Source: Verrucomicrobiota bacterium
GTDB taxonomy: Bacteria > Verrucomicrobiota > Verrucomicrobiia > Verrucomicrobiales > DEV007
Length of the DNA stretch: 36,439 bases
Direction of reading: 5' to 3'
NCBI GenBank assembly: GCA_020627905.1
Contig: JAHDFZ010000004.1
Location: forward strand, 1-36,439
Under the pieces are notes generated by a model, which saw nothing but the letters and a program-made list of their open reading frames with translations, did no database searches and had not been told where the DNA came from. The translations under genes and the position numbers were made by a program. This document shows positions 8,392 to 16,362 of the stretch, piece after piece. The number at the start of each line of letters is the position of its first letter. Positions within the stretch are counted from its first letter, which is position 1.

Positions 8392-10220
8392 TTAAGCTTT
8401 CGCCTTCCCCTCAGGCAAAAACAGAAACCCCTCGTCATCCAGCTCCGTCCCCTCAGGAAAGGCGGTCCAGCTTTCCTCGGCAACCTGTTTCCAGGGCACC
8501 AGATACAACAGCTCGCTGCCTTCCCGTTTGAGAGCCGTCCCCGGTAGCGCCCGGCCGATACTCCCGTTCTTCGCGCCCGCCTGGGGCTGATGATTGACCC
8601 CGCCTTCGAGATCCGGTGCCGTGCGACTGAGCGCAAGAACTCCGCCGCTATCTGACCATCCCCCTACCACAGGACAGGGAGCGATTCCATCACCCGTCAG
8701 ATCAAGGAAGGCGGGTCCTTTTGGACTGAAGAGAATCCCGTAGGAAATACCTGCCAGCGCCTCATGAGAACCAAGCTTGGCGAAGTCATCATCCGACCCC
8801 ACTACGAGAGTTGGATTCAGCGCCTCGACCGCCGTCACCAGCGACTCCTCTCGACCGCGAGAGGCAGTCTTGCGGCTGGCACTGGTCGCCGAGGCAAAGA
8901 GTGGCCCCCACAACCCGAGAAACTGAGCCTGAATACTGGGAGCTGCGCTTTCACACAAAATGCGCTCGTCGGGCAGGAAGAAGTGGGAGCTGGTGACTTG
9001 CAGGGCATTGGCGATGATCTGGCGCTCCGACAGCTCCTGAAATTCTCCCGGATTCTCTACGTCCCATAGCCGCAGGGCGATCCAGTCCAGCGGGCGCACC
9101 AACCCTTTGCGAGTCAGCATATGCACCGGAGACAGACGGGCGGCGAGAGACGAGGTCAGCTGGCTGATCGGTCCCTGACGCTTTATCAAATCCTCCACCG
9201 TATAAACCTGCAGCTGCGGCGCTTGGGCATATTCCCCGACAAAGGCTTCATGAGCCGAGTCTGTGATGACTGTCTGAATGTTGGCGCGGCCGATGGCGAT
9301 CCCGATCTGCCGCAGCACTGACTGATCCTCGGAGTCGGCAAAAAACGTCACTCTGCGATTCGCCAGGCAGCAGGCCAGCTGGAGCGCCTGCGATTCCGGC
9401 GATCTCGGCAGGACGAGGGCGAGGTCCTCCTGCTTTGCAATCTTCTCGATTTGAGGGCGGAATCGCAGGGCCAGCTCAAGAATCTCGCGGCGGGAATAGC
9501 TCCTGGTGATCTTGTGATCGACTTCCGCATAAAATGGGTGCCCGCCCTTTCGGCGAAGATTGCCGATGATATGACGGGACAGCGAGCGAGTCAGTGGACG
9601 ACGTGCTGCGAACGCCCGGTGCGAAGCCATCAGGATACCCTCGCGCACTGTGGCAGTCGTCGCCTGCTTCGGATCGGTGATTGGTTCTCCGAAAGCTACC
9701 TGCAGGGGGCAGGTCAGGCCGCGCGGGAGTTTCTTGAAATAAGCACCTCGCTCGAAGGAGAAGATGGAACTCCACAGTCCATCCATGTAGACAGGAACGG
9801 TCGTGCATCCGGATTTCCGGACGATGATCTCGAAGCCTTTCTTCAGCTCGCCAAGCACGCCGGTGCGCGTCAGGCCGCCTTCAGGGAAGAGGCAAACGAC
9901 CGTTTCCTCCTTCAGCGCCTGCACCGTCCGATCGATTGCCTCCCGTGCCCGCTTAGGATGGATGGGGATGCAGCCGAAAAGCCGGAGAAACCAGGCGATA
10001 GGTTTTACCTTCATGTAGTTGTCGAGGATGACAACCGCACTGGCCGCGGGCAGCTCAGGTAGATGATAAAGGCATCGATATAGCTGACATGGTTGCTCAG
10101 CAGCAGGACCCCGCCTTCTTTCGGCACATGGTGGCGATCCAGTTTCTGCACCCGATAGAGCAGCTGCACCCACGGGAGCAGGAGCACCTGGAAAAAACCA
10201 CGGACAAGAGAGGCAATCAT
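8392..10220 (-). pseudogene. aas: Aas-like acyltransferase with degenerate acyl-ACP synthetase domain, frameshifted
   Basis: Two minus-strand frames together encode one protein like Aas (2-acyl-glycerophosphoethanolamine acyltransferase/acyl-ACP synthetase), which re-acylates lysophospholipids at the inner membrane. The first frame starts at 10220 with a hydrophobic N-terminus and the catalytic NHVSYID (an NHxxxxD motif), then runs out after PRPVR. The second frame takes over with VVILDNYMKVKPIAWFLRLF, then FPEGGLTRTG and the rest of the PlsC domain. Joining them needs one extra base at 10033-10034, where a TTT has probably become TT. The C-terminal ~380 residues resemble an AMP-binding domain (ALVLPRSPESQALQLACCLA, IGRALPGTALK) but lack a recognisable SGTTGxPK phosphate loop. 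The ATGA overlap (10217-10220) with the LplT-like gene indicates translational coupling. A sequencing error could also explain the frameshift. Confidence 0.75.
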
Positions 10221-11515
10221 AGAGAGGAAGCAGACGACTGACGGAGTTTCCGAGGCAGCAGGAGACTGACGATCACCGTCGCGAGGATGAAGGGCGTGAG
10301 ATGCAGGAAGGGCGGAAGCCCGGACGTAGCCATGACATTCGAGATGCCGATGGCGATGATCCCGGAGCCAGCCGTCATCACATTCAGCGCAGAAAGGATA
10401 CGGGCACGCTCGTGATCACTGGCGAGCGCCTGCAGGTGCGCATTGAGCGGCACGATGAAAAAGCCGCTGCTCAAGCCGATGAACGCCAGGCTGGCATTCC
10501 AGAGCGGAGAGGAGATGGGAAACACGCAGAGCCCGACCATCCCGAGCGCCATTGCCAGCCCACCCGGCACACAATAGCTGAGGTGATAAGCCTGTCGGGA
10601 GAGAAAGGAAACAATCAGGCTGCCGACGATGAGGCCTCCACCGACCCACCAGAGCATGGCCGCCGTCGCCGACAGGCGGCCGGCTGCTGTCGCGTCGGGA
10701 TTGAGCACCTCAGCGAACTGGAAAAAGAGGATGCCCAGAAAGTTCACCACCAGCCAGTAGAAGGTGACAAAGAGCGCACACTTACGGATGTCATCCTTCT
10801 GCCAGAGTCGCTTGAGGTCGATGAAGTGCTGATAGAAGACCGAGCTGCGAAACGGCACCTCCGGGTGAGCTGGGGTTTTCAGCAGCAGAAATCCCAGGGC
10901 GAGGGCTAACAGGCAGCCCAGGGTGGCAGCGATGATCGGTAGCGAAGCCGCCTCCCAGCCATTCGGGTTGGCCATGCTCACCTCATTGAGCGCTGCCAGT
11001 CGACCGTCAAACCAGATGCCTGCTACCCACATGCCGAGCAGGATGCCCGCCATCGTCAGCATGGACGCCAGGCCATTGGCGAAACCCAGTTTCTGCGTGC
11101 CCACCAGCTCTTTGAGAATTCCCTGTTTGGCAGGCGAGAACACGGTCGACTGCACCGCCAGCAGGAAGTAGCCGACTATGGCCAGCGGCACGTTTTTGAG
11201 AAAGATCGCCCCGAGGATGGTAGCGAAAAGAATCAGCTGTCCCAGCAGGCAGGCATTGATCACCGATCGCTTGGAGAAACGGTCAGAAACAAAACCTGCC
11301 ACCGGGGCCAGCAGGATGAAGGGCAGGGGGATCATCGCGGCGAGGATGAACTCGATCTGCTCACCCAGTTTCGACTGAGCCGCCACATTCATCACCAAAC
11401 CGATTAGCACGAACTTCACGAAGTTATCGTTGAAGGCATTCTGCATCTGCACCCACAGGATGACAAAAAGGGAGCGTTGCCCCCGGTCCGGAGCGGGCGT
11501 GTCAGCGGCTGTCAT
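10217..11515 (-). CDS. lplT: MFS transporter, LplT-like (lysophospholipid transporter)
   Basis: A 432-residue, roughly 12-helix major facilitator protein. The N-terminus LFVILWVQMQNAFNDNFVKF and the loop AGFVSDRFSKRSVI (MFS motif A-like) are typical of the LplT branch, which flips lysophospholipids across the inner membrane. Its direct neighbour is the Aas-like acyltransferase, the same pairing as E. coli lplT-aas, and the stop overlaps the next ATG (ATGA at 10217-10220). The start at 11515 (MTAADTPAPDRGQ) is preferred to the longer frame reaching 11701, whose first 62 residues look non-coding. The 221-base gap to the divergent FAD oxidase must hold both promoters, though I could not pick convincing boxes. 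Confidence 0.82.
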   Translation of the reverse strand: MTAADTPAPDRGQRSLFVILWVQMQNAFNDNFVKFVLIGLVMNVAAQSKLGEQIEFILAAMIPLPFILLAPVAGFVSDRFSKRSVINACLLGQLILFATILGAIFLKNVPLAIVGYFLLAVQSTVFSPAKQGILKELVGTQKLGFANGLASMLTMAGILLGMWVAGIWFDGRLAALNEVSMANPNGWEAASLPIIAATLGCLLALALGFLLLKTPAHPEVPFRSSVFYQHFIDLKRLWQKDDIRKCALFVTFYWLVVNFLGILFFQFAEVLNPDATAAGRLSATAAMLWWVGGGLIVGSLIVSFLSRQAYHLSYCVPGGLAMALGMVGLCVFPISSPLWNASLAFIGLSSGFFIVPLNAHLQALASDHERARILSALNVMTAGSGIIAIGISNVMATSGLPPFLHLTPFILATVIVSLLLPRKLRQSSASSL

Positions 11516-11736
11516 ATCAGCGTAATAGACGAATAAGCAGTGGGGGCTTGCAAGAAGTTTCCCTGCGTTGGAGAGGCCTGACATGTCGGGCCAGAAACTC
11601 AAGCTATGGAATCGCGACTTCCGTTGCGAGCCGGAAGCCCTGCGCGCCTGCCTCGATTCGCACGATGCCCTGCTCCATCCAGCCTGAGACCAGCTTTCCA
11701 CTGGCGAAACGGCCAGATTAGAGTCCCTTTTCAGAT

Positions 11737-13137
11737 ATGCAGACCATCGCCGAAACCCCGAAGATCGACTGGATCTCCCTGCTCACGGAAGCTCTTGATA
11801 CGGACCGTGTCGTCACAGACGAGGCCGTCCGCGAGGAGATGGGCACCGACCGCTGGTATGCCTCGGCCTGCCCGGACGTCGTCGTCCATGCTCAGTCGGC
11901 TGAGGATGTGCAGACCGTCATGCGCATCGCTCATCAGCACAGAATCCCCGTCACTACCCGCGGGGCCGGTGTTGGCTACGTCGGTGGGGCCGTTCCCGTC
12001 GAGGGCGGGATCCTCCTCTCCGTTCGGGGCATGGACCAGATCCTCGAGGTCAATCCTGGCGATGGCGTGGCAGTTGTTCAGCCTGGGGTCATTCTCAAAG
12101 ACCTGCAGGACGCCGCAGCGGAGCGCGGCTGGTATTACCCGCCGGATCCCGCCAGTCTCAAGGAGTGCTCCGTCGGCGGGACTCTCGCTACCAACGCGGG
12201 CGGGCCTCGTTGCGTGAAATACGGCGTCACCCGGCACTACGTCCTTGGCTTGCAGGTAGTGCTCGCCGATGGACGCCTCATCGAACTCGGCGGTCGCTGC
12301 CACAAAAATAAAACCGGATTCGACCTCATCGGCATGTTCATCGGCTCCGAGGGCATGCTGGGCGTCATTACCCAGGCCACCCTCCGCCTCATCCCTCATC
12401 CGCAGGCGCGCGCCATGCTGACGGCTACCTTTCCGGAATTCTCCGATGCCGCCAGGACCGTCCAGGCGATCCTCGATGAAGGCTGGCAGCCCTCCGGCCT
12501 GGAAATTACCGATGCGTTTACTCTGCGTGCGGCTCGAGCTTACTTGGGGTCTGATGCTTTGCCCGAGGGGAATGCTCACCTGATTGTCGAGCTGGATGGA
12601 CGCACGGAGTCCGTCCAGCGCGAAATCGCCGAGCTGGCCGACTGGATGCGGCAGGGGAGCGCCCTGCAGGTTGACCGGGCGCAGGATGCTGAAGCCTGCG
12701 AAGCGGTCTGGCAGCTACGGCGCGAGTTTTCTTATTCGCTGCGCGCTACCGGACTGCACAAGCTGAATGAAGACGTCGTCGTCCCCCGGTCGAAGCTGGT
12801 CGATCTCGTGCGCTTCGCCGAGGGCCTGCAGCAGCGGACAGGCATTGATGTCGCCTGCTTCGGCCATGCCGGGGATGGGAATATTCACACCAACCTCATG
12901 GTCGCCGATTACGACAGCGATCCCGAAAAGAAGGCCCAGGCTGACGCCGCGCTCGATGAGCTGTTTACCTGGGTCCTCGCGCAGGGAGGCAAGATCACCG
13001 GCGAGCACGGGGTCGGATTAGCGAAAAAGCGCTGGTTCGCCGATGCCGTGACCGAGGATACTCTGGCCGTGCATCGCGAGCTGAAGGCCGCTCTCGATGC
13101 TGAGGGAATTCTGAATCCGGGGAAGTTTCTCGGGTGA
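11737..13137 (+). CDS. FAD-binding 2-hydroxyacid oxidase (GlcD/D-lactate dehydrogenase family)
   Basis: A 466-residue flavoprotein of the VAO/PCMH family that oxidises a 2-hydroxyacid such as D-lactate or glycolate. The FAD-binding loop is TTRGAGVGYVGGAV (about residues 73-86). The PCMH segment PDPASLKECSVGGTLATNAGG follows near 136-156. The C-terminal cap domain has CFGHAGDGNIHTN (about 375), TGEHGVG (about 424) and the terminal ILNPGKFLG, all standard for GlcD/Dld proteins. The length is normal for GlcD. No GlcE or GlcF partner is adjacent, so it may work alone as a D-lactate dehydrogenase-type enzyme. It is the last flanking gene before the defence island and ends 85 bases from the convergent stop of the CBASS operon. 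Confidence 0.9.
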   Translation: MQTIAETPKIDWISLLTEALDTDRVVTDEAVREEMGTDRWYASACPDVVVHAQSAEDVQTVMRIAHQHRIPVTTRGAGVGYVGGAVPVEGGILLSVRGMDQILEVNPGDGVAVVQPGVILKDLQDAAAERGWYYPPDPASLKECSVGGTLATNAGGPRCVKYGVTRHYVLGLQVVLADGRLIELGGRCHKNKTGFDLIGMFIGSEGMLGVITQATLRLIPHPQARAMLTATFPEFSDAARTVQAILDEGWQPSGLEITDAFTLRAARAYLGSDALPEGNAHLIVELDGRTESVQREIAELADWMRQGSALQVDRAQDAEACEAVWQLRREFSYSLRATGLHKLNEDVVVPRSKLVDLVRFAEGLQQRTGIDVACFGHAGDGNIHTNLMVADYDSDPEKKAQADAALDELFTWVLAQGGKITGEHGVGLAKKRWFADAVTEDTLAVHRELKAALDAEGILNPGKFLG

Positions 13138-13222
13138 GAGGTGCGGCTTTTCTTCTGACTTTGTCATTGATCGTATTTGGGGGTCGTTGAATTGACCATT
13201 TGACCTAGATCACTCCCCCTAC

Positions 13223-13828
13223 TTAAAGATGGTGGGCTAGCTGAGTATCTTTCAGAAGGCAGCATCTTTTGTATTTCAATCCGCTTCCGCAGGGACATCT
13301 GACGTTCCGGCTACTCGCCTTTCTTGCCCTCTGGGGAGACATCGCCATTTCGTTCAGTATGCCGATGGCGCCATGAGCGTGGCCATCCCACGGTGGGGCT
13401 CCTTTGTTTCTGCGATAAGTCTGCCAGTAAAAGAAAGGGATGACGTAGTCATAAATAAACGCTGAGACCGACTTCCAACGGAAGCCAGGAAAGATTCCGA
13501 GACAGCAGCTGAACTCGTCACTCATATTGACATGCAGGTCTTGTGGGGAGATTCCCTCCTCTTTCGCCCAAATCAGGATGCGGGAAGAGTCCTCAAACAC
13601 TTTGGGACAACCGAAGGAATCCAGAGACGTGAGTTCTATCCTGATCTCAAAGGACTCCTCCAGATAATTCGAACGCGTATCATCGAAGTGGATCCGACCG
13701 CTTCCTATCTCGTGAGAGCACGCTATCGAAAGAGTGCCGCGCACGGAGCCCAACCGCCGATTGTAAATCAATTCGGGGAAACAGCTTTTGAGTTCCCGAA
13801 TGTCTCCTGCTGTCAACTCCGGGACCAT
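13223..13828 (-). CDS. CBASS E2-like ubiquitin-conjugating-fold protein with C-terminal SEC-C zinc motif
   Basis: A 201-residue soluble protein. The first 160 residues follow the pattern I associate with standalone E2-like proteins of type II-short CBASS: a beta-rich N-terminal half (FEIRIELTSLDSFGCPKVFE), the segment HVN at 99-101, a candidate active cysteine pair Cys108-Cys109 just after it, then PFFYW (131-135) and PPWDGHAHG (145-153). In that system the E2 modifies the CD-NTase and regulates its output. Residues 178-190 form a SEC-C motif, CPCGSGLKYKRCC, a zinc-binding tail also found on SecA. The gene overlaps the end of the CD-NTase gene by 16 bases, so it is coupled to it. G+C is visibly lower than in the FAD oxidase next door. 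The E2 assignment is motif-based; the SEC-C call is firm. Confidence 0.7.
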   Translation of the reverse strand: MVPELTAGDIRELKSCFPELIYNRRLGSVRGTLSIACSHEIGSGRIHFDDTRSNYLEESFEIRIELTSLDSFGCPKVFEDSSRILIWAKEEGISPQDLHVNMSDEFSCCLGIFPGFRWKSVSAFIYDYVIPFFYWQTYRRNKGAPPWDGHAHGAIGILNEMAMSPQRARKASSRNVRCPCGSGLKYKRCCLLKDTQLAHHL

Positions 13829-14787
13829 GGTTTATGAGCAGGGGCTGTCCTGTCTTCTGACTCACCAGGGTCTGATTTTACGCTCGACCCTGCCGGGAAT
13901 CTGTCACCAAAGACCTCTCGCCATTTTTCGCACGCGGACTTTTCCGTTATGGCATTTTCGGCTTCCTCGGCCGTTTTGACGAGATCATCCAGCTCCTGCA
14001 GAACATGAGATTGGCAGAAGTCCTTCAGCATGTCCTCACCAGTCGGCGTTGTTGGGCGTGTGCAAAAGAAATTGGTGGACAGGGCATCTCGCATACCTTT
14101 GCAGGTCAGCCGAAAGGACTCGTCATCACGATCGCTTTCGACATAATGCTTGCAGGCAAGTATCGTAAGCGTGACCCCGGGTGGGAGGTCAACCGAACGG
14201 TCCTCGGTTTCCCTGAAGTTCTTCCACGCTTTCAGATACCGAATATTCCTGCGCAGCTGGCCTACTTGAGCAGTTGAGCCAATTTCTGCCTCCACCCAAT
14301 TCTGAAAAGACTTCGGATCACTTTCGCTGTAACCTGAGCCAGGACGCCCGAGTTCGGGAATGCTGTTTTCATCGGCCATCCAGTAAACTGGGAGGTCCAC
14401 ATGATGGCCATCGCTGTAGTAGACCCGAACACAGGATGTTTTGCTTTCTGCGGATTTTGTATGGCCGGTCACGGCGGCGAGCAATCTCTCGTGATACGTC
14501 TCTGCCGCTTCTCGATCCGCCTCATCGCAGAAAAAGTAGACTCCGTCGTCCAAATCATATTCTTCAATGGTTTCACCATCCTCATCTTTTGTGCGTATGG
14601 GGTTGACATTGGTCTGCAGTGGGAAGGAGCCTTGAGAGTGAAATTTCGGCACTGGTAACCCTTCTTCGTTGAGTCTCCGCTTCACGCGCTCTCTGAGTGC
14701 GGACCGATTCGTTTTCAATTTATCCCTCTTGGCCGGGTTCAGTCTGACCTTCGTATTGAATTCTGAGAATTTGGTGTGGGTATTCAT
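13813..14787 (-). CDS. CBASS cyclic oligonucleotide synthase (CD-NTase, DncV/cGAS-like)
   Basis: A 324-residue nucleotidyltransferase that should make a cyclic di- or trinucleotide alarm signal on phage infection. The polymerase-beta-like core is complete: GSFPLQT (Gly53-Ser54), the metal-binding pair in YDLDDGVYF (Asp78 and Asp80) and the third acidic residue Asp131 in HHVDLPVY. Segments such as GQLRRNIRYLKAWKN (about 176-190) and the helical C-terminal half fit SMODS nucleotidyltransferases. The product nucleotide cannot be predicted from these residues alone. Its start overlaps the stop of the Cap15-like gene (ATGA at 14784-14787) and its end overlaps the E2-like gene, giving a tight effector-synthase-E2 operon. 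The C-terminus ends KPWSRS, without the glycine that is conjugated in E1/E2-type (long type II) CBASS. Confidence 0.92.
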   Translation of the reverse strand: MNTHTKFSEFNTKVRLNPAKRDKLKTNRSALRERVKRRLNEEGLPVPKFHSQGSFPLQTNVNPIRTKDEDGETIEEYDLDDGVYFFCDEADREAAETYHERLLAAVTGHTKSAESKTSCVRVYYSDGHHVDLPVYWMADENSIPELGRPGSGYSESDPKSFQNWVEAEIGSTAQVGQLRRNIRYLKAWKNFRETEDRSVDLPPGVTLTILACKHYVESDRDDESFRLTCKGMRDALSTNFFCTRPTTPTGEDMLKDFCQSHVLQELDDLVKTAEEAENAITEKSACEKWREVFGDRFPAGSSVKSDPGESEDRTAPAHKPWSRS

Positions 14788-15377
14788 GCTTTCGGGAGTC
14801 GGCGGACTTCAATCCTGCCTTTGGTTTGTGGTTCGCGGTTGGTGTAGTAAAAGCCTCTGAGGCGGATCCCGTCGAGTGCGCGTATGACGGTCAGGACGTT
14901 TGTTCCCTGGTGCTCACCCAGGCTGTCTCCAGAGAGGTTCGAGCCTTCGTTGCGGTAGATGAAAATCAATTGATGGTCCCCGTGGTCATCAAATCGCAGG
15001 AGGGCTTCCTCGCTGACCGAGGTCGTATCCGGATCACCCGCTTTCGTGAAATCACATGTTACCTTAATGCGGGAAAGGGACTGCTTGATGTGCATCCGGC
15101 ACTGTTTCGCCGTAGTTTGGTCATTCCTGGTGAAGTGAATATGTCCCTCGTAGACGCCTGCAAGATCTGTGGCTGTAGTCAGCAGGGAGAAGATCGGCCA
15201 TCGCCAGGCCCATTTGTCGTAGGCGATCAGAACAGCGAAAACAATCGCGGTCGGTCCAACTCCATGGAAGGCGCCGTGGCCCCACAGTTTTGAAAGCACT
15301 GCTGAAGCTCCTGCCCAGAGAGCGCCTACGGCCATGACAAAAAGGCGTGGCTTATAGTTAGAAAAATCGAGATTCAT
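14784..15377 (-). CDS. cap15: Cap15-like CBASS effector (two transmembrane helices plus beta-barrel)
   Basis: A 197-residue membrane protein with two hydrophobic helices (about residues 12-32 and 38-56) and a beta-rich domain from residue 70. The barrel begins DLAGVYEGHIHF and ends with LRGFYYTNREPQTKGRIEVRR, with HQGTNVLTVI in between. This is the layout of Cap15, whose minimal beta-barrel binds the cyclic dinucleotide and whose helices then oligomerise in the inner membrane and disrupt it, killing the infected cell. A GAGG ribosome binding site precedes the ATG at 15377. The gene lies 15 bases after the 260-residue gene and overlaps the CD-NTase start by four bases. The Cap15 call rests on topology and the barrel motifs, not on an alignment. 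Confidence 0.82.
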   Translation of the reverse strand: MNLDFSNYKPRLFVMAVGALWAGASAVLSKLWGHGAFHGVGPTAIVFAVLIAYDKWAWRWPIFSLLTTATDLAGVYEGHIHFTRNDQTTAKQCRMHIKQSLSRIKVTCDFTKAGDPDTTSVSEEALLRFDDHGDHQLIFIYRNEGSNLSGDSLGEHQGTNVLTVIRALDGIRLRGFYYTNREPQTKGRIEVRRLPKA

Positions 15378-15392
15378 CAGAAGATCCTCGAG

Positions 15393-16175
15393 TCATTTGC
15401 GGAACTGTCTCGAATGAACTGTGTATCGGTCTCCCACAAATTGCAGAACTTCATTCAGGAAGGTCAGACAATCCGGTCTCGTGGATGAGTGATTGCTGTG
15501 AATGACTTCGCTGCCCTGACGGTAGAGCCTTTTGAAACGATCTCTCCGCGGTCCGCTGGCCCCAAAAAGGTCGTCCGCGCGTTTCGACGGAGGGTAATCC
15601 CAGAAGGGGTTGTCAGCCTCTCCTTCGGAAGAAAACAGCGCTGTCCGCTGACCAATATCATTCATCGCGCACTCGAGGATCATGCGACCAAGGGCGATGA
15701 CGGAGAGCGTCTGCTCCATAGCATAGCAGCGACGAGCCTCTTCCACCATTTCATGAAGGGCGGGAGGCAGTGAGGTGATGGAAACAATGGGCTTGGAAAG
15801 TTGATACCGTAGATAGGTTTCTTTCGGGCTGACCCAGGGTCGCGAATAATGGTCAGCCTCGCTTGATAAAACATCCCAGGGACCTTCGTCACTGGACGAG
15901 AGTTTCTGAAGCTCTTCAGCCGCAGCAGCTGCATTCTCAGAAAAGAGCTTCTCGACTTTCGCTTTCCGTATGGGGTCGGCTAGATTTTCAATAACGACCG
16001 CACCTGAATAGTTCTCCTTCAGAGCATCCATGGCCATGCCGACTGCGACCCCTGCTCGGACAAATTTGATGTTTTGTTCTCTCGACGATAGAGGCCCCGC
16101 CTTTTTGATAACTGCCGTGGCGGCTGAATAGTCTGCTTCTAACTGTTCCAGTTTCGCGAAAGTCATCTCACTCAT
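15393..16175 (-). CDS. Unknown protein, first gene of the CBASS operon (DUF4145-like C-terminal part)
   Basis: A 260-residue soluble, mostly helical protein whose function I do not recognise. Residues 1-110 are a helical region with a coiled-coil-like start. Residues from about 140 (VEEARRCYAMEQTLSVIALGRMILE) to 235 (RLYRQGSEVIHSN) resemble the DUF4145 pattern, a helical bundle ending in an N/E-x-x-H segment, seen in several defence-associated proteins. The ATG at 16175 has a good ribosome binding site (GGTAGGA, seven bases upstream). It is the promoter-proximal gene, 15 bases before cap15, and shares the lower G+C of the operon. It could be an accessory regulator or a second effector; neither is shown. 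Confidence 0.75.
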   Translation of the reverse strand: MSEMTFAKLEQLEADYSAATAVIKKAGPLSSREQNIKFVRAGVAVGMAMDALKENYSGAVVIENLADPIRKAKVEKLFSENAAAAAEELQKLSSSDEGPWDVLSSEADHYSRPWVSPKETYLRYQLSKPIVSITSLPPALHEMVEEARRCYAMEQTLSVIALGRMILECAMNDIGQRTALFSSEGEADNPFWDYPPSKRADDLFGASGPRRDRFKRLYRQGSEVIHSNHSSTRPDCLTFLNEVLQFVGDRYTVHSRQFRK

Positions 16176-16227
16176 GAAAACATCCTACCTGTTTTCGGAT
16201 ATTCTGAAAGCATGAGATTCGCATTGG

Positions 16228-16284
16228 ACATGACTGGAAAGTCATGTTAAAAAAACGGAAAGCCGTTGTGTAAAGAATGTGTAA
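16228..16284 (-). promoter_or_regulatory. Candidate promoter and operator of the CBASS operon
   Basis: Reading the minus strand, a -35 element TTTACA (16269-16274) is followed after exactly 17 bases by a -10-like TTTAAC (16246-16251; four of six consensus bases). A perfect inverted repeat, ACATGACT-4 nt-AGTCATGT (16228-16247), overlaps the -10 end and the likely transcription start. On the plus strand a heptamer TGTGTAA occurs twice, at 16267-16273 and 16278-16284, offset by 11 bases and covering the -35 region. The arrangement suggests repressor control of the genes starting at 16175. It is sequence pattern only. Confidence 0.5.
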
Positions 16285-16362
16285 GCGTGCCCTTACTGAC
16301 GATCTTTTCCGGACAGTGGTAGGCAGGAGCAGTCCCCCCTCTCTTTCCGCGTCGCTAGAGCA

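Noticed and set aside
10011-10060. Programmed ribosomal frameshift in the acyltransferase gene
   Set aside because: No X XXY YYZ slippery sequence is present at the junction; a base loss explains the shift more simply.
9451-10062. 203-codon plus-strand frame over the acyltransferase
   Set aside because: It overlaps conserved PlsC-domain codons on the other strand and has no recognisable motif.
11516-11701. 62-residue N-terminal extension of the LplT-like transporter
   Set aside because: The extension is Ser/Arg-rich with no membrane or family similarity and would overlap the likely promoter region.
13138-13222. Terminator between the FAD oxidase and the CBASS operon
   Set aside because: Only a GGGGG/CCCCC pairing with a long loop is present and it has no T-tract; too weak to call.
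16228-16247. Perfect inverted repeat read as a terminator of brxL
   Set aside because: On the minus strand the T-run lies before the stem rather than after it, so it does not fit a rho-independent terminator; an operator fits better.
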